64,000 nt of DNA from Massilia sp. Leaf139. Lineage in GTDB: Bacteria > Pseudomonadota > Gammaproteobacteria > Burkholderiales > Burkholderiaceae_D. Both the position numbers and the translations under genes were made by a program. The notes beneath the pieces were generated by a model. It was not told the DNA's origin. It did not search any database and saw only the letters and a program-made list of their open reading frames with translations. The DNA lies in the NCBI RefSeq assembly GCF_001424165.1, contig NZ_LMOJ01000028.1, positions 62,001-126,000 of the forward strand, written 5' to 3'. Positions 33,708-43,145 of the stretch are shown here, one piece after another (position 1 is the stretch's first letter; the number at the start of each line of letters is the position of its first letter).

Positions 33708-33803
33708 CACGTAACGCGGGCATGCCCGCCCTACGGTGCACCACGGTCTCGATTTAATTCGTTGGCCGTCGCGTAACGTAGGGCGGGCATGCCCGCGTGC
33801 GAC
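33708..33803. repeat. second REP-like inverted pair, GGGCGGGCATGCCCGC variant
   Basis: Two oppositely oriented units with core GTAGGGCGGGCATGCCCGCG, a sequence variant of the pair at 33497. The right unit ends about 8 bp before the lyase stop codon. Together with the first pair and two terminators it fills the 399-bp gap; no gene is seen. Confidence 0.65.
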
Positions 33804-33810
33804 GTCCGCA

Positions 33811-34974
33811 TCACAACCTGCCCAAGCCCTGCTCGATATCCGCAATCAGATCGTCCGTGTCTTCCAGCCCGATATTGAAGCGCACCAGCAAGCCCTTGCC
33901 CTGCCAGTCGCGCCGGATCGTCGTTATCCGGTATGGCATCACCAGGCTGTTGGCCCCGCCCCAGCTGTACCCGAGCCCGAACAGCGCCAGCGAATCGACG
34001 AAGCGGTCGATCTGTTCTTCCGTATAGCGCTCGTCGAAGATCACCGAAAACAGCCCGCCGGCGCCGGAGAAATCGCGCTGCCAGGTGGCGTGGCCGGGGC
34101 AATCGGCAAAGGCCGGATGCAGCACGCGCGTGATTTCGGGACGATCCTTCAGCCAGGCGGCAACGGTGCGCGCGGCCTTGTCGTGGGCCTCGAAGCGCAG
34201 CTTCATGCTCGGCAGGCCGCGCATTACAAGATAGGCGTCGTCGGCGCTGACGCCCTGCCCGAGGCGCATGTGGGCCGTGGTCAGCTTGTCGTGGACGGCG
34301 CGCTCGCGCGTGATGACGGCGCCCATCAGCACGTCGGAGCCCCCCGACTGGTATTTGGTCAGCGCTTGCATGACGATGTCGACGCCCAGATCGAAGGCGC
34401 GCAGGGCCAGGCCGGCCGACCAGGTGTTGTCGAGCGCGACGGGCACACCGCGCGCCTTGGCGGCAGCGCAGATGGCCGGCAAGTCCGGCACTTCCATCGA
34501 CACCGAACCGGGCGCTTCCGTCCAGATCAGCTTCGTGTTCGGCTGGATCAGTTCCGCGATGCCGGCCCCGATCAGCGGGTCATAGTAGCGCGCGGTGATG
34601 CCGAAGTCGTTCGTCAGCCAGCGGCCAAGTTCGCGGTTCGGGTTGTAGACGTTATCCGGCAGCAGGACGTCGTCGCCCGTCTTGAGGAAGGCGAAGTCCA
34701 CCATCGCGATCGCGGCCAGGCCCGAAGGCGCCAGCAGGCAATGCGTGCCGCCCTCGATCTCGGCCAGGCGCGCCTCTAAGGTAAACGTGGTCGGCGTGCC
34801 GTGCAGGCCGTAGGTATAGGCGTTCTTCTCTTTCCACTCGCCCGAGCGCATGGCGGCGACGTTCTTGAACAGCACCGTCGAGGCGTGGTGGATCGCCGGC
34901 GGAAAGGCGTCGAAGCCCTCCGGCGCCGTGTAATCCGTGTGGATCAGCGTGGTCTGGAGGGACTTCTTCGTCAT
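33811..34974 (-). CDS. metC: cystathionine beta-lyase (trans-sulfuration PLP enzyme)
   Basis: A 387-residue enzyme of the Cys/Met metabolism PLP family. YTYGLHGTPTTFTLEARLAEIEGG near residue 53 and the PLP lysine in ALTKYQSGGSD near residue 208 are as expected, with the LDNTWSAG strand before it. It cleaves cystathionine to homocysteine, pyruvate and ammonia. The family also includes gamma-lyases, so substrate choice is inferred. It begins 19 bp after the rimO stop on the same strand. Confidence 0.85.
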   Translation of the reverse strand: MTKKSLQTTLIHTDYTAPEGFDAFPPAIHHASTVLFKNVAAMRSGEWKEKNAYTYGLHGTPTTFTLEARLAEIEGGTHCLLAPSGLAAIAMVDFAFLKTGDDVLLPDNVYNPNRELGRWLTNDFGITARYYDPLIGAGIAELIQPNTKLIWTEAPGSVSMEVPDLPAICAAAKARGVPVALDNTWSAGLALRAFDLGVDIVMQALTKYQSGGSDVLMGAVITRERAVHDKLTTAHMRLGQGVSADDAYLVMRGLPSMKLRFEAHDKAARTVAAWLKDRPEITRVLHPAFADCPGHATWQRDFSGAGGLFSVIFDERYTEEQIDRFVDSLALFGLGYSWGGANSLVMPYRITTIRRDWQGKGLLVRFNIGLEDTDDLIADIEQGLGRL

Positions 34975-34993
34975 GCGCCGGTTCCTTCTGTTT

Positions 34994-36409
34994 TTATGCC
35001 AGGGTGGCCCACAGGTCGTGGGCGTCGGCCTTGGTGACCACGACGTCGGCGAACTGGCCGACGGCCAGCTTGGCCTTGGCGCCCATCAGCGGACGCTTGA
35101 TGTGGACGACGCCGTCGATCTCGGGCGCGTCCGCGGCGCTGCGGCCGATGGCTTCGCGCGGGCCGACTTCGTCGACCAGCACGCGGATGGTCTTGCCGAC
35201 CTTGGCCTGCAGGCGCTTCATCGAGATCTCTTCCTGCAGCAGCATTACGCGCGCGCGGCGTTCCTCGCGCACTTCCTGCGGCACCGGATTGGCCAGCTCG
35301 TTGGCGGTCGCGCCTTCGACCGGCGAGTAGGCGAAGCAGCCCAGGCGGTCGATCTGCGCTTCGCGCAGGAAGTCGAGCAGGTATTCGAACTCGGCCTCGG
35401 TCTCGCCGGGGAAGCCGGCAATGAAGGTCGAGCGGATCGTCAGATCCGGGTTCATCTTGCGCCAGGCCAGGATGCGGTCCAGGTTTTTCTCGCCCGAGGC
35501 CGGACGCTTCATGCGCTTCAACACGTCCGGGTGGGCGTGCTGCATCGGGATGTCGAGGTAAGGCAGCACGTGGCCGTCGCCCATCAGCGGGATCACCTGG
35601 TCGACGTGCGGATACGGGTAGACGTAGTGCAGGCGCACCCAGGCATCGTACTGGCGCGCCAGTTGTCCCAGCGCTTCGGTCAGCTGGGTCATATGGGTCT
35701 TGACCGGGCGGCCGTTCCAGAAGCCGGTGCGGAACTTGACGTCGACGCCGTAGGCGCTGGTGTCCTGCGAAATGACCAGCAGTTCCTTCACGCCGGCCTT
35801 GAACAGGTTCTCGGCTTCGACCAGCACTTCATGGATCGGGCGCGAGACCAGGTCGCCGCGCATCGACGGGATGATGCAGAAGCTGCAGCGGTGGTTGCAG
35901 CCCTCGGAAATCTTCAGGTAGGCGTAGTGCTTGGGCGTGAGCTTGACGCCGTGGTCGGGCATCAGGTCGATGAAGGGATCGTGCGGCTTGGGCAGGTGCA
36001 GGTGCACCGACTCCATCACCTCGGCCATCGCATGCGGGCCGGTCACGGCCAGCACCTTCGGATGCACCTTGGTGATGATGTCGTCGCCCGCCGCATCCTT
36101 CTTCGCGCCCAGGCAGCCGGTGACGATCACTTTCCCGTTCTCGGCCAGGGCTTCGCCGATGGCGTCGAGCGACTCCTGCACGGCGGCGTCGATGAAGCCG
36201 CAGGTGTTGACGATGACGAGGTCGGCGCCGGCGTAGGACTTGGCGGTTTCATACCCTTCCGCGCGCAGCTGGGTCAGGATCTGCTCCGAGTCGACCAGCG
36301 CCTTGGGGCAGCCGAGCGAGACGAAACCGACCTTCGGCGCGGCGGCCGGTGCGGCGGCGGCGACTTCAGGATTGGCGGCGGGGACAGGATTGCGGCGGAG
36401 TTCGAGCAT
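34994..36409 (-). CDS. rimO: ribosomal protein S12 methylthiotransferase
   Basis: A 471-residue radical-SAM methylthiotransferase. The N-terminal UPF0004 domain has cysteines in [18 protein letters not shown] and TGCLG. The radical-SAM cluster is CNHRCSFC (CxxxCxxC), and a C-terminal TRAM domain follows. It modifies Asp in ribosomal protein S12. The start at 36409 (MLELRRN) fits the family; no strong ribosome site is visible. metC follows closely and may be co-transcribed. Confidence 0.94.
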   Translation of the reverse strand: MLELRRNPVPAANPEVAAAAPAAAPKVGFVSLGCPKALVDSEQILTQLRAEGYETAKSYAGADLVIVNTCGFIDAAVQESLDAIGEALAENGKVIVTGCLGAKKDAAGDDIITKVHPKVLAVTGPHAMAEVMESVHLHLPKPHDPFIDLMPDHGVKLTPKHYAYLKISEGCNHRCSFCIIPSMRGDLVSRPIHEVLVEAENLFKAGVKELLVISQDTSAYGVDVKFRTGFWNGRPVKTHMTQLTEALGQLARQYDAWVRLHYVYPYPHVDQVIPLMGDGHVLPYLDIPMQHAHPDVLKRMKRPASGEKNLDRILAWRKMNPDLTIRSTFIAGFPGETEAEFEYLLDFLREAQIDRLGCFAYSPVEGATANELANPVPQEVREERRARVMLLQEEISMKRLQAKVGKTIRVLVDEVGPREAIGRSAADAPEIDGVVHIKRPLMGAKAKLAVGQFADVVVTKADAHDLWATLA

Positions 36410-36609
36410 GGAGTGAGAGCGACAAAGAAGCTGGGCAATCCGCGATTGTACCTGAACGCGCAGTCGGGGAACACCGGGTGCCCGGTTACCGGGCTCGGGC
36501 ACGCCCTCTTTCGCCACATTGTCGCATTCTGGAAACCATCAAAACTTTCCGCATGGATATACTTCGGGAATTGCCGTTTTCCTCAATTCCACTATCTTTC
36601 CAATTCAAC

Positions 36610-38232
36610 ATGAACCTCGACAAGCTCAGTGTCGGCCGGCGCCTCACCCTCGCCTTTTCCCTTCTCCTGGCCATCATGGTTGTCCTCGCCCTGCTCGGCC
36701 TGGCGAAGATGAACACCATCCAGGACAAGCTCGACCGCATCGTCAGCCATGACAACGTCCAGGTACGCATGATCAACGAGATGCGCCAGTCGGTGATGAA
36801 CGCCATCCTGAACGGCCGCAACATCGCCCTGATGAGCGACGCCGCCGAGATCGAGGCCGAGAACAAGCGCCTAGCCGCCAACCGCGCCGTCTACTCAGAG
36901 ACCTTCAAGCGCCTGGAAGCGCAGCTCGAAACGCCGGAGGAAAAGGCGGCGCTCGAGAAGATCACGGCCACCCGCGCCGCCGCCGTCGACGTGGTGACCA
37001 AGATGACCAACCTGGTCAAGGCGGGCGACCGTGAAGGCTCGAACCGCGTGCTGCTGAACGAACTGCAGCCGCTGCAGGCCAAGACCATCGAGGCGATGGA
37101 TGCCATGGTGGCGCTCGAGGAAAGCGATGTCGCCGCAGCCGCCCGCGATGCCCACGCCGCCCACGCGGCCGCGCGCCTGCAGACGGCGCTGATCACCCTG
37201 GCCGCCCTGGCCATCGGCGCCCTGCTGGCCTGGAGCATCACGCGCCGCCTGCTGCGCCAGCTGGGCGGCGAGCCGCTGTATGCGGCCACCATCGCCGAGC
37301 AGATCGCCAGGGGCGCGCTGAACGTGCCGATCGCCACGTGCGAGAACGACAGCACGAGCCTGCTGTTCGCCCTGCGCACGATGCGCGACAACCTGGCCAG
37401 CCTGGTCGGCCAGGTGCGCGTCGCCACCGACAGCATCACCCAGGCGTCCGGCGAAGTCGCGGGCGGCAGCGCCGACCTGTCGAGCCGCACCGAAGCCCAG
37501 GCCGGCACGCTGGAAGAGACGGCCTCATCGATGGAAGAACTGACCGCGACCGTCAAGCACAATGCCGACAACGCGCAGGAGGCCAACACCCTGGCGCGCA
37601 GCGCCTCGGACGTCGCCGAACGCGGCGGGAGCGTGGTGGCGGAAGTGGTCGGCACGATGGGCGCGATCAACGATTCGTCGAAGAAGATCGTCGACATCAT
37701 CGGCGTCATCGACGGCATCGCCTTCCAGACGAATATCCTGGCGCTGAACGCGGCGGTGGAGGCGGCGCGCGCCGGCGAACAGGGCCGCGGCTTCGCGGTC
37801 GTGGCAAGCGAGGTGCGCAACCTGGCGCAGCGCTCGGCGCAGGCGGCCAGGGAGATCAAGGGCCTGATCGCGGACTCGGTCGACAAGGTCGACGCGGGCA
37901 GCAAGCTGGTCGACGAGGCCGGCAGCACGATGCAGGAAGTGGTCGACAGCATTCGCCAGGTGGCCAGCCTGATGCAGGGCATCACCGTCGCCAGCCAGGA
38001 GCAGACGCGCGGCATCGAACAGGTGAACGTGGCGCTGATCGAGATGGACGGCGTGACCCAGCAGAACGCGGCGCTGGTCGAAGAAGCGGCCGCGGCGGCG
38101 CAGGCCATGCAGCAGCAGGCGGCGCAACTGGCGCAGCTGGTCAGTGTGTTCCAGCTGGAAGAGGAAAAGCCGGCGCTCGGACGGGCCGGGTCAGGGCAGC
38201 GACAATTGGCGCTAGCAGGTATGCCAGCCTGA
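36610..38232 (+). CDS. methyl-accepting chemotaxis protein
   Basis: About 540 residues from the ATG at 36610 ([12 protein letters not shown], a common MCP start); an in-frame ATG at 36553 would add 19 residues. TM1 is near residues 12-33. A helical periplasmic domain of about 150 residues (four-helix-bundle type, ligand unknown) and TM2 near 195-212 follow. A HAMP-like segment and the signalling domain end the protein, the latter with the conserved hairpin tip [20 protein letters not shown]. No CheR-binding pentapeptide ends the protein. Confidence 0.92.
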   Translation: MNLDKLSVGRRLTLAFSLLLAIMVVLALLGLAKMNTIQDKLDRIVSHDNVQVRMINEMRQSVMNAILNGRNIALMSDAAEIEAENKRLAANRAVYSETFKRLEAQLETPEEKAALEKITATRAAAVDVVTKMTNLVKAGDREGSNRVLLNELQPLQAKTIEAMDAMVALEESDVAAAARDAHAAHAAARLQTALITLAALAIGALLAWSITRRLLRQLGGEPLYAATIAEQIARGALNVPIATCENDSTSLLFALRTMRDNLASLVGQVRVATDSITQASGEVAGGSADLSSRTEAQAGTLEETASSMEELTATVKHNADNAQEANTLARSASDVAERGGSVVAEVVGTMGAINDSSKKIVDIIGVIDGIAFQTNILALNAAVEAARAGEQGRGFAVVASEVRNLAQRSAQAAREIKGLIADSVDKVDAGSKLVDEAGSTMQEVVDSIRQVASLMQGITVASQEQTRGIEQVNVALIEMDGVTQQNAALVEEAAAAAQAMQQQAAQLAQLVSVFQLEEEKPALGRAGSGQRQLALAGMPA

Positions 38233-38268
38233 CCAACAAATGTTTTAAATGAACAAACAATTGTTGAA

Positions 38269-38319
38269 CGCGTGGACGGTGGAAAACAGTCCAGTGGACT
38301 GTTTTCCACCGTCCACGCG
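38269..38319. terminator. long palindrome between the chemoreceptor and phaR
   Basis: A perfect inverted repeat with 25-bp arms (left arm begins CGCGTGGACGGTGGAAAACA) and a single central base. It sits between convergent genes and probably ends both transcripts. It is much longer than an ordinary terminator and lacks a clear T-run. Confidence 0.6.
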
Positions 38320-38327
38320 CGCACTGC

Positions 38328-38888
38328 TTACTTCTTGTCCGTCGGCGTCGTCGGCGGGAACGGGAAGGCGCTGAACAGCACCTTGCTTTGGTTCTGCATC
38401 TGCTCCTGCATCTGCATGAACAGGTTCTTGCTCTGGTCGATGTAGTTGTTCATCATGCCCTGCATCATCGGGCCCTGGACGTTCATGAACTGCGTCCACA
38501 TCTCCGGGCTGAAGGGCTTGCCCTCGAGGGCGCCGGCGGCGTTGCTGGTGAACTTGTTCTGGATGTCGGTGAATGCCTGGACATTCTTTTCCAGGTAAGA
38601 ACCCATCATGCCCTGCATCGCATGGCCGTAGTAGCGGATGATCTGGGCCAGCACGGCGCTCGAGAACATCGGCGCGCCGTTTGCTTCCTCTTCCAGGATG
38701 ATCTGCAGCAGGATGCTGCGCGTCAGGTCTTCATTGGTCTTGGCGTCGACCACCGTGAACTCGTCGGCGTCGAGCACCAGTTGCTTCACGTCCGTCAAGG
38801 TGATGTAGGAACTGGTCTGGGTGTCGTAGAGACGACGGTTCGGGTATTTCTTGATCAGGCGTTCAGTACTGTTTTTTGCACTACTCAT
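38328..38888 (-). CDS. phaR: polyhydroxyalkanoate synthesis repressor
   Basis: A 186-residue PhaR. The N-terminal PHB/PHA accumulation DNA-binding domain has KKYPNRRLYDTQTSSYITL at residues 14-35, followed by the regulatory domain (LLQIILEEE, MFSSAVLAQIIRYYG) and a Met/Gln-rich C-terminus. It represses phasin and other PHA genes until it binds the polymer. An alternative ATG at 38900 adds four residues. It follows phaC on the same strand after 234 bp, in which TGC-rich stretches may be autoregulatory sites (inference). Confidence 0.93.
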   Translation of the reverse strand: MSSAKNSTERLIKKYPNRRLYDTQTSSYITLTDVKQLVLDADEFTVVDAKTNEDLTRSILLQIILEEEANGAPMFSSAVLAQIIRYYGHAMQGMMGSYLEKNVQAFTDIQNKFTSNAAGALEGKPFSPEMWTQFMNVQGPMMQGMMNNYIDQSKNLFMQMQEQMQNQSKVLFSAFPFPPTTPTDKK

Positions 38889-39122
38889 CTCAAGTTCCAT
38901 TGTTGCGCCGGCCTTGTGGGTGGCGCGCTGCGAAATTGTTCAAAATGCCCGCGGCTCGCGCCTCGGCTAGCCGGCGTCGCTCGGTGACGGCCTGCCCAGA
39001 TGTTTCCGGGCAGGACAAACCGGGTAAAAATACCACGTTCGATGCGCAGGTGCAGCAATTATCGCTTTTGCCACTGAATTTATTTCCAAGCAAGATGCAT
39101 AAGCACCCTCCTCCGCCAGCCT

Positions 39123-40895
39123 TCAGTCGGCGCGCGCCTTGACGTAACGGCCCGGCGCCGGCTCGCTCTGCTGGTATTGGGCATTGCCCGGCTGAGTCGG
39201 CGCCGGGATCTCTTCGCCGCCGTTCTCCTGCAGGAAGCGCGCCCATTCCGGCCACCAGCTGCCCTTGTTTTCGGTCGCGCCGGCGAACCATTCGTCGGCC
39301 GAGCGCGGGCCCCTGGACGCTTCCGTCTTTCTGCCTTTCTTCTCGGCAGTGCTGTCGTTCACCCAGTAGCTGCGCTTGCCCTTCGAGGTCGGGTTGATGA
39401 CGCCGGCGATATGGCCGGAAGCGCCCAGTACGAAGCGGTTGGCCTTGGGCTTCTTCGGGTTCAACAGGTTCACCGAAGCGAAAGCCGCCGGCCACGGCAC
39501 GATGTGGTCTTCCTTCGAACCGTAGACGAAGACCGGGCAATCGATGCGGCCGAGGTCGACAGGCACGCCGCAGACGGTCAGCTGGCCCGGCACCTTCAGC
39601 TTGTTCTCGAGATAGGTGTTGCGCAGGTACCAGCAGAACATCGGGCCCGGCAGATTCGTGCTGTCGGCATTCCAGTACAGCAGGTCGAAGGCCGGCGGCA
39701 CCTTGCCCTTCAGGTAGTTTTGCTGGACATAGTTCCAGACCAGGTCGTTCGGGCGCAGGGCCGAGAAGGTGGTGGCCAGATCGCGCCCCGGCATGATGCC
39801 GCCCTTGGCCAGCGCTGCTTCGCGCAGCGCCACCTGGGCTTCGTCGATGAAGACTTCGAGGACGCCGGTATCGGAAAAGTCGAGCAGCGTCGTCAGCAGC
39901 GACAGGCTGGCCGCCGGCTGCTGGCCGCGTGCGGCGAGCACCGCCAGCGCGCTGGCCGCGATCGTGCCGCCGACGCAGAAGCCGAACACGTGTACCTTGT
40001 CCTGGCCGGAAATCTCGCGCGCGACCCGGATCGACTCGATCGCGCCGCGCTCGACGTAGTCGTCCCAGCTCAGGTTCGCCATCGATTTGTCCGGGTTGCG
40101 CCAGGACACCATGAATACGGTATTGCCCTGCTCGACCACATAGCGCACCAGCGAGTTTTCCGGCTGCAGGTCGAGAATGTAGAACTTGTTGATGCAGGGC
40201 GGGATCATCAGGAGCGGCACCGATCGTACGGTCGGGGTCGCCGGGCTGTACTGGATCAACTGGAACAGGTCGTTCTCGAAGACGACGTGGCCCTGGGTCG
40301 TGCCGACGTTCACGCCGACCTCGAAGGCCGACTCGTCGGTCTGCGAAATGCGGCCCTTGCGCAGGTCTTCCAGCATGTTCTGCAGGCCCTTGGTGAGACT
40401 TTCGCCTTTGGTCTCGATCAGCTTGGCCTGGGCTTCGGGATTGGTCGCCAGGAAGTTAGCCGGCGACATGGCGTCGACCATCTGCTGCACCGTGAAACGG
40501 ATCTTCTGACGCTCGCGCGGGCCGGCCTCGACCGCATCGGCCAGGGCCAGCATGAACTCGCCGTTGAGCAGGTAAGAAGCGGCGGTGAAGGCGGCGAAGG
40601 GGGTGGCGCTCCATTCGGAACCCGAGAAGCGCTTGTCGTGCAGGGCCGGCGTCTTGCCGGACATGAAGTCCTGCCACAGCTGGCCGACCTTCTGCAGATA
40701 ATCCTGGCGCAGTGTATCGAGGCGCGCCGGGGAGATGCTGACGTTGAAATCCTTGAATACGCCCGCCAGCGGATTCGCCTGCGGCATACCCGTTGCGCCC
40801 GCCGCCGGCATCTTCATCCATCCCTGCCAGGCCGTGGGATCGGTCAGCTGGTTCATCCAGGTGGCGGCGAAAGCTTGAGGGTCGGGCATATTCAT
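39123..40895 (-). CDS. phaC: class I poly(3-hydroxyalkanoate) synthase
   Basis: A 590-residue PhaC. The lipase-like box FGFCVGG carries the catalytic Cys near residue 307. The N-terminal PhaC domain and the alpha/beta hydrolase core (MVSWRNPDKSMANLSWDDYV, VYGSKEDHIVPW, ASGHIAGVINP) are complete, including the catalytic Asp and His. It polymerises hydroxyacyl-CoA at the granule surface. Unlike many clusters, phaA and phaB are not between phaC and phaR. Only 44 bp separate it from a divergent small membrane-protein gene. Confidence 0.95.
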   Translation of the reverse strand: MNMPDPQAFAATWMNQLTDPTAWQGWMKMPAAGATGMPQANPLAGVFKDFNVSISPARLDTLRQDYLQKVGQLWQDFMSGKTPALHDKRFSGSEWSATPFAAFTAASYLLNGEFMLALADAVEAGPRERQKIRFTVQQMVDAMSPANFLATNPEAQAKLIETKGESLTKGLQNMLEDLRKGRISQTDESAFEVGVNVGTTQGHVVFENDLFQLIQYSPATPTVRSVPLLMIPPCINKFYILDLQPENSLVRYVVEQGNTVFMVSWRNPDKSMANLSWDDYVERGAIESIRVAREISGQDKVHVFGFCVGGTIAASALAVLAARGQQPAASLSLLTTLLDFSDTGVLEVFIDEAQVALREAALAKGGIMPGRDLATTFSALRPNDLVWNYVQQNYLKGKVPPAFDLLYWNADSTNLPGPMFCWYLRNTYLENKLKVPGQLTVCGVPVDLGRIDCPVFVYGSKEDHIVPWPAAFASVNLLNPKKPKANRFVLGASGHIAGVINPTSKGKRSYWVNDSTAEKKGRKTEASRGPRSADEWFAGATENKGSWWPEWARFLQENGGEEIPAPTQPGNAQYQQSEPAPGRYVKARAD

Positions 40896-40939
40896 GTCGG
40901 CGTCCGTTAGAATCGGTTTATTAACTGGAGAAATAAAAC

Positions 40940-41245
40940 ATGTGGATCGTTGCAATCGGCTGGAGCTATGTCGTCATCCTGATGGCGGCGACCGAGACCT
41001 CGTTCGTCGCGGGCGTGATGACTTTTCTCGTGTACTGCATGATACCCCTGTCTATACTTTTTTACCTCACCGGTGGCAAGCGGCGCCGGGCGCGGCGTGA
41101 AGCGAAGGCGGCTGGAATCGAAGCGCCGGGCTTGTTTTCGCTGCCCCAGCATGGTGTGGCAAAAAACAAACAAACGGCCGATGGGGGCGGCAGCTTCCCT
41201 GCCTGCGATGGCGCTGACGGAGGCTGCGGGGGCGGTGGCGACTGA
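40940..41245 (+). CDS. small hypothetical membrane protein
   Basis: A 101-residue protein with two hydrophobic helices (about 2-18 and 22-43), then a basic segment GGKRRRARREAKAAG and a Gly/Cys-rich low-complexity end. A TGGAG ribosome site precedes the ATG. It diverges from phaC. Similar small proteins next to phaC occur in related bacteria (my recollection). Function unknown. Confidence 0.7.
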   Translation: MWIVAIGWSYVVILMAATETSFVAGVMTFLVYCMIPLSILFYLTGGKRRRARREAKAAGIEAPGLFSLPQHGVAKNKQTADGGGSFPACDGADGGCGGGGD

Positions 41246-41270
41246 AAAGTATTGATGAAGCCGGAAAGCC

Positions 41271-42047
41271 CTACTTGAGCCAGATCAAACTCGCCTGGCG
41301 TCCGGTCACCCCATCGCGGCGGTAGGAATAGAAACGCGTGCGCTCGGTATGGGTGCAGTATTCCCCACCGGCGACACTGTGCACGCCATCGCGCGCCAGC
41401 ATCAGGCGCGCCAGCGCGTAGATGTCGGCGAAGTACTTGCCTACGGCTTCAGGCCGCGCCGCAAAGGCGAAGCCGACGTCGATCCCCGGCAAGGCTGCCG
41501 CGAAACTGTCGAACACGTCCTGCCCGACCTCGAAGGCCGACGGCCCGATCGCCGGTCCCATCCAGGCCGTGATCTCGTCGGCGCCTGTCGCACGCATGGC
41601 GGCGATCGTCTGGCCCAGCACGCCGCCGGCCAGGCCGCGCCAGCCGGCATGGGCCGCACCGACCGTTTTGCCCGCGCGGTCGGCGAACAGCACCGGCAGG
41701 CAATCGGCCGTCAAGATCGCGCAGACCACGCCGGGACGCGTGGCGATGCTGGCGTCGCCCACCCGCACCGGCTGGTCTTGTCCGACGGTGGCGGCGTCGA
41801 CCACGTCGGCGCCGTGCACCTGCGCGATCCAGGCCGGACGGCCGGGCAGCAGCGCCTGCAGGCGGGCGCGGTTCTGCGCGACGGCGTCGGCGGCGTCGCC
41901 CACGTGCAGACCGAGGTTGAAGCCCCCGCCGCCGGCGCCGTCGTCGTAGGGTTCCTGCGAAACACCGCCGAGGCGCGTCGTGGCCAGCGCGCCGATGTTG
42001 CCCGGTGCGTCCGGCCAGGCCGGCACCAGGATGCCGTTCGACTCCAT
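41271..42047 (-). CDS. pgeF: purine nucleoside phosphorylase/laccase-domain protein (YfiH family)
   Basis: A 258-residue multicopper-oxidase-like (Cu-oxidase_4) family protein. It has the conserved motifs NLGLHVGD, QVHGADVV, TADCLPVLFAD, AAHAGWRGLAGGV and GPAIGPSAFEVG, and the late TERTRFYSYRRDG. Family members act on purine nucleosides or edit peptidoglycan precursors. The ATG overlaps the rluD stop by one base (TGATG), so they are co-translated, as is usual in proteobacteria. Confidence 0.92.
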   Translation of the reverse strand: MESNGILVPAWPDAPGNIGALATTRLGGVSQEPYDDGAGGGGFNLGLHVGDAADAVAQNRARLQALLPGRPAWIAQVHGADVVDAATVGQDQPVRVGDASIATRPGVVCAILTADCLPVLFADRAGKTVGAAHAGWRGLAGGVLGQTIAAMRATGADEITAWMGPAIGPSAFEVGQDVFDSFAAALPGIDVGFAFAARPEAVGKYFADIYALARLMLARDGVHSVAGGEYCTHTERTRFYSYRRDGVTGRQASLIWLK

Positions 42048-43081
42048 CAGAGTGCGTCCGGCTCGGCGATGCCGGCGCGCGCGATCAGCTCGGCGAAGTC
42101 CTCGGCCAGCGGCACGACCCATTCGCACTGCTCGCCGGTGGCCGGATGCACCAGGCCCAGGCGGCGCGCCTGCAGCGCCTGGCGGTGGAACACGGGCGAC
42201 AGGTGCGTCTTGCCGTAGACCGAATCGCCCACCAGGCCGAAGCCGATCGAGAGCATGTGGACGCGGATCTGGTGGGTGCGGCCGGTCTCCAGGCGGCACT
42301 GCACCAGGCTGACCGGACGGCGATCGAGCATGCCTTCGGCCACCCGCGTGTAATGGGTGATCGCGGGCTTCGCGCCCAGGCTGGTCGAGACGGCCATCTT
42401 GACGCGGTCTTTCGGATGGCGTCCCATCGGCGCGTCGATCGTGCCCGACAATTGCGGCGTGCCCCACACGAGCGCGAAGTACTCGCGCTTGACGGTGCGC
42501 GCCTGCAGCTGGCGCACGAGATCGGTCTGCGCGGCCAGGGTCTTGCCGACCACCATCAGGCCGCTCGTGTCCTTGTCCAGGCGGTGCACGATGCCGGCGC
42601 GCGGCACCGAGCCCAGTTGCGGCGCGTGGTGCAGCAGGCCGTTGAGCAGCGTGCCCGACCAGTTGCCGGCGCCCGGATGCACGACCAGGCCGGCCGGCTT
42701 GTTGATGACGAGGATGTGCTCGTCCTCGTAGACGATGTTCAGGTCGATCTGTTCGGGTGCGAAGGCGGTGTCCTCGGGCGCCGGCTGCGGAAGCACTTCG
42801 ATGGTCTCGTCGCCATAGGCCGTACCCTTGCCCTTGGCGGGCTTGCCGTCGACCAGCACGTGGCCGCCGTCGAACCAGAGCTGCAGGCGGCTGCGCGAGA
42901 ACTGCGGCACCAGGCCCGCCACGACTTTGTCGAGGCGCTGGCCGCAGGCGGACTCGTCCAGGTGGAGGGTGATCGGGGAGAGGTCGATGCCGCTCGGGAG
43001 GGCAAACTCGACATCGGTTTCGTCGTCGAAGTCGGCGTCGGGAGGCAATTCGGCCGAAATCGGCGCAGGAGTTAATATCAC
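42047..43081 (-). CDS. rluD: 23S rRNA pseudouridine synthase
   Basis: A 344-residue RluD/RluA-family enzyme. The N-terminal S4 RNA-binding domain is near residues 35-85. The catalytic domain has the catalytic Asp in HRLDKDTSGLMVV, followed by TGRTHQIRVHM. It makes pseudouridines in helix 69 of 23S rRNA. The N-terminal tail is acidic. It diverges from bamD, the standard arrangement in betaproteobacteria. Confidence 0.94.
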   Translation of the reverse strand: MILTPAPISAELPPDADFDDETDVEFALPSGIDLSPITLHLDESACGQRLDKVVAGLVPQFSRSRLQLWFDGGHVLVDGKPAKGKGTAYGDETIEVLPQPAPEDTAFAPEQIDLNIVYEDEHILVINKPAGLVVHPGAGNWSGTLLNGLLHHAPQLGSVPRAGIVHRLDKDTSGLMVVGKTLAAQTDLVRQLQARTVKREYFALVWGTPQLSGTIDAPMGRHPKDRVKMAVSTSLGAKPAITHYTRVAEGMLDRRPVSLVQCRLETGRTHQIRVHMLSIGFGLVGDSVYGKTHLSPVFHRQALQARRLGLVHPATGEQCEWVVPLAEDFAELIARAGIAEPDAL

Positions 43082-43096
43082 GTTAGTTCCATCGGC

Positions 43097-43102
43097 TATA
43101 AT
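43097..43102 (+). promoter_or_regulatory. -10 element upstream of bamD
   Basis: A perfect TATAAT 44 bp before the bamD start, without a convincing -35 hexamer. Confidence 0.35.
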
Positions 43103-43145
43103 CAGCCGTCTGTTGAATCTCGGTAAAACTTTTCTGCAAAAAGCT

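Noticed and set aside
33497-33803. CRISPR array
   Set aside because: The repeats are inverted pairs with hairpin cores and only two units per type, not direct repeats with regular unique spacers.
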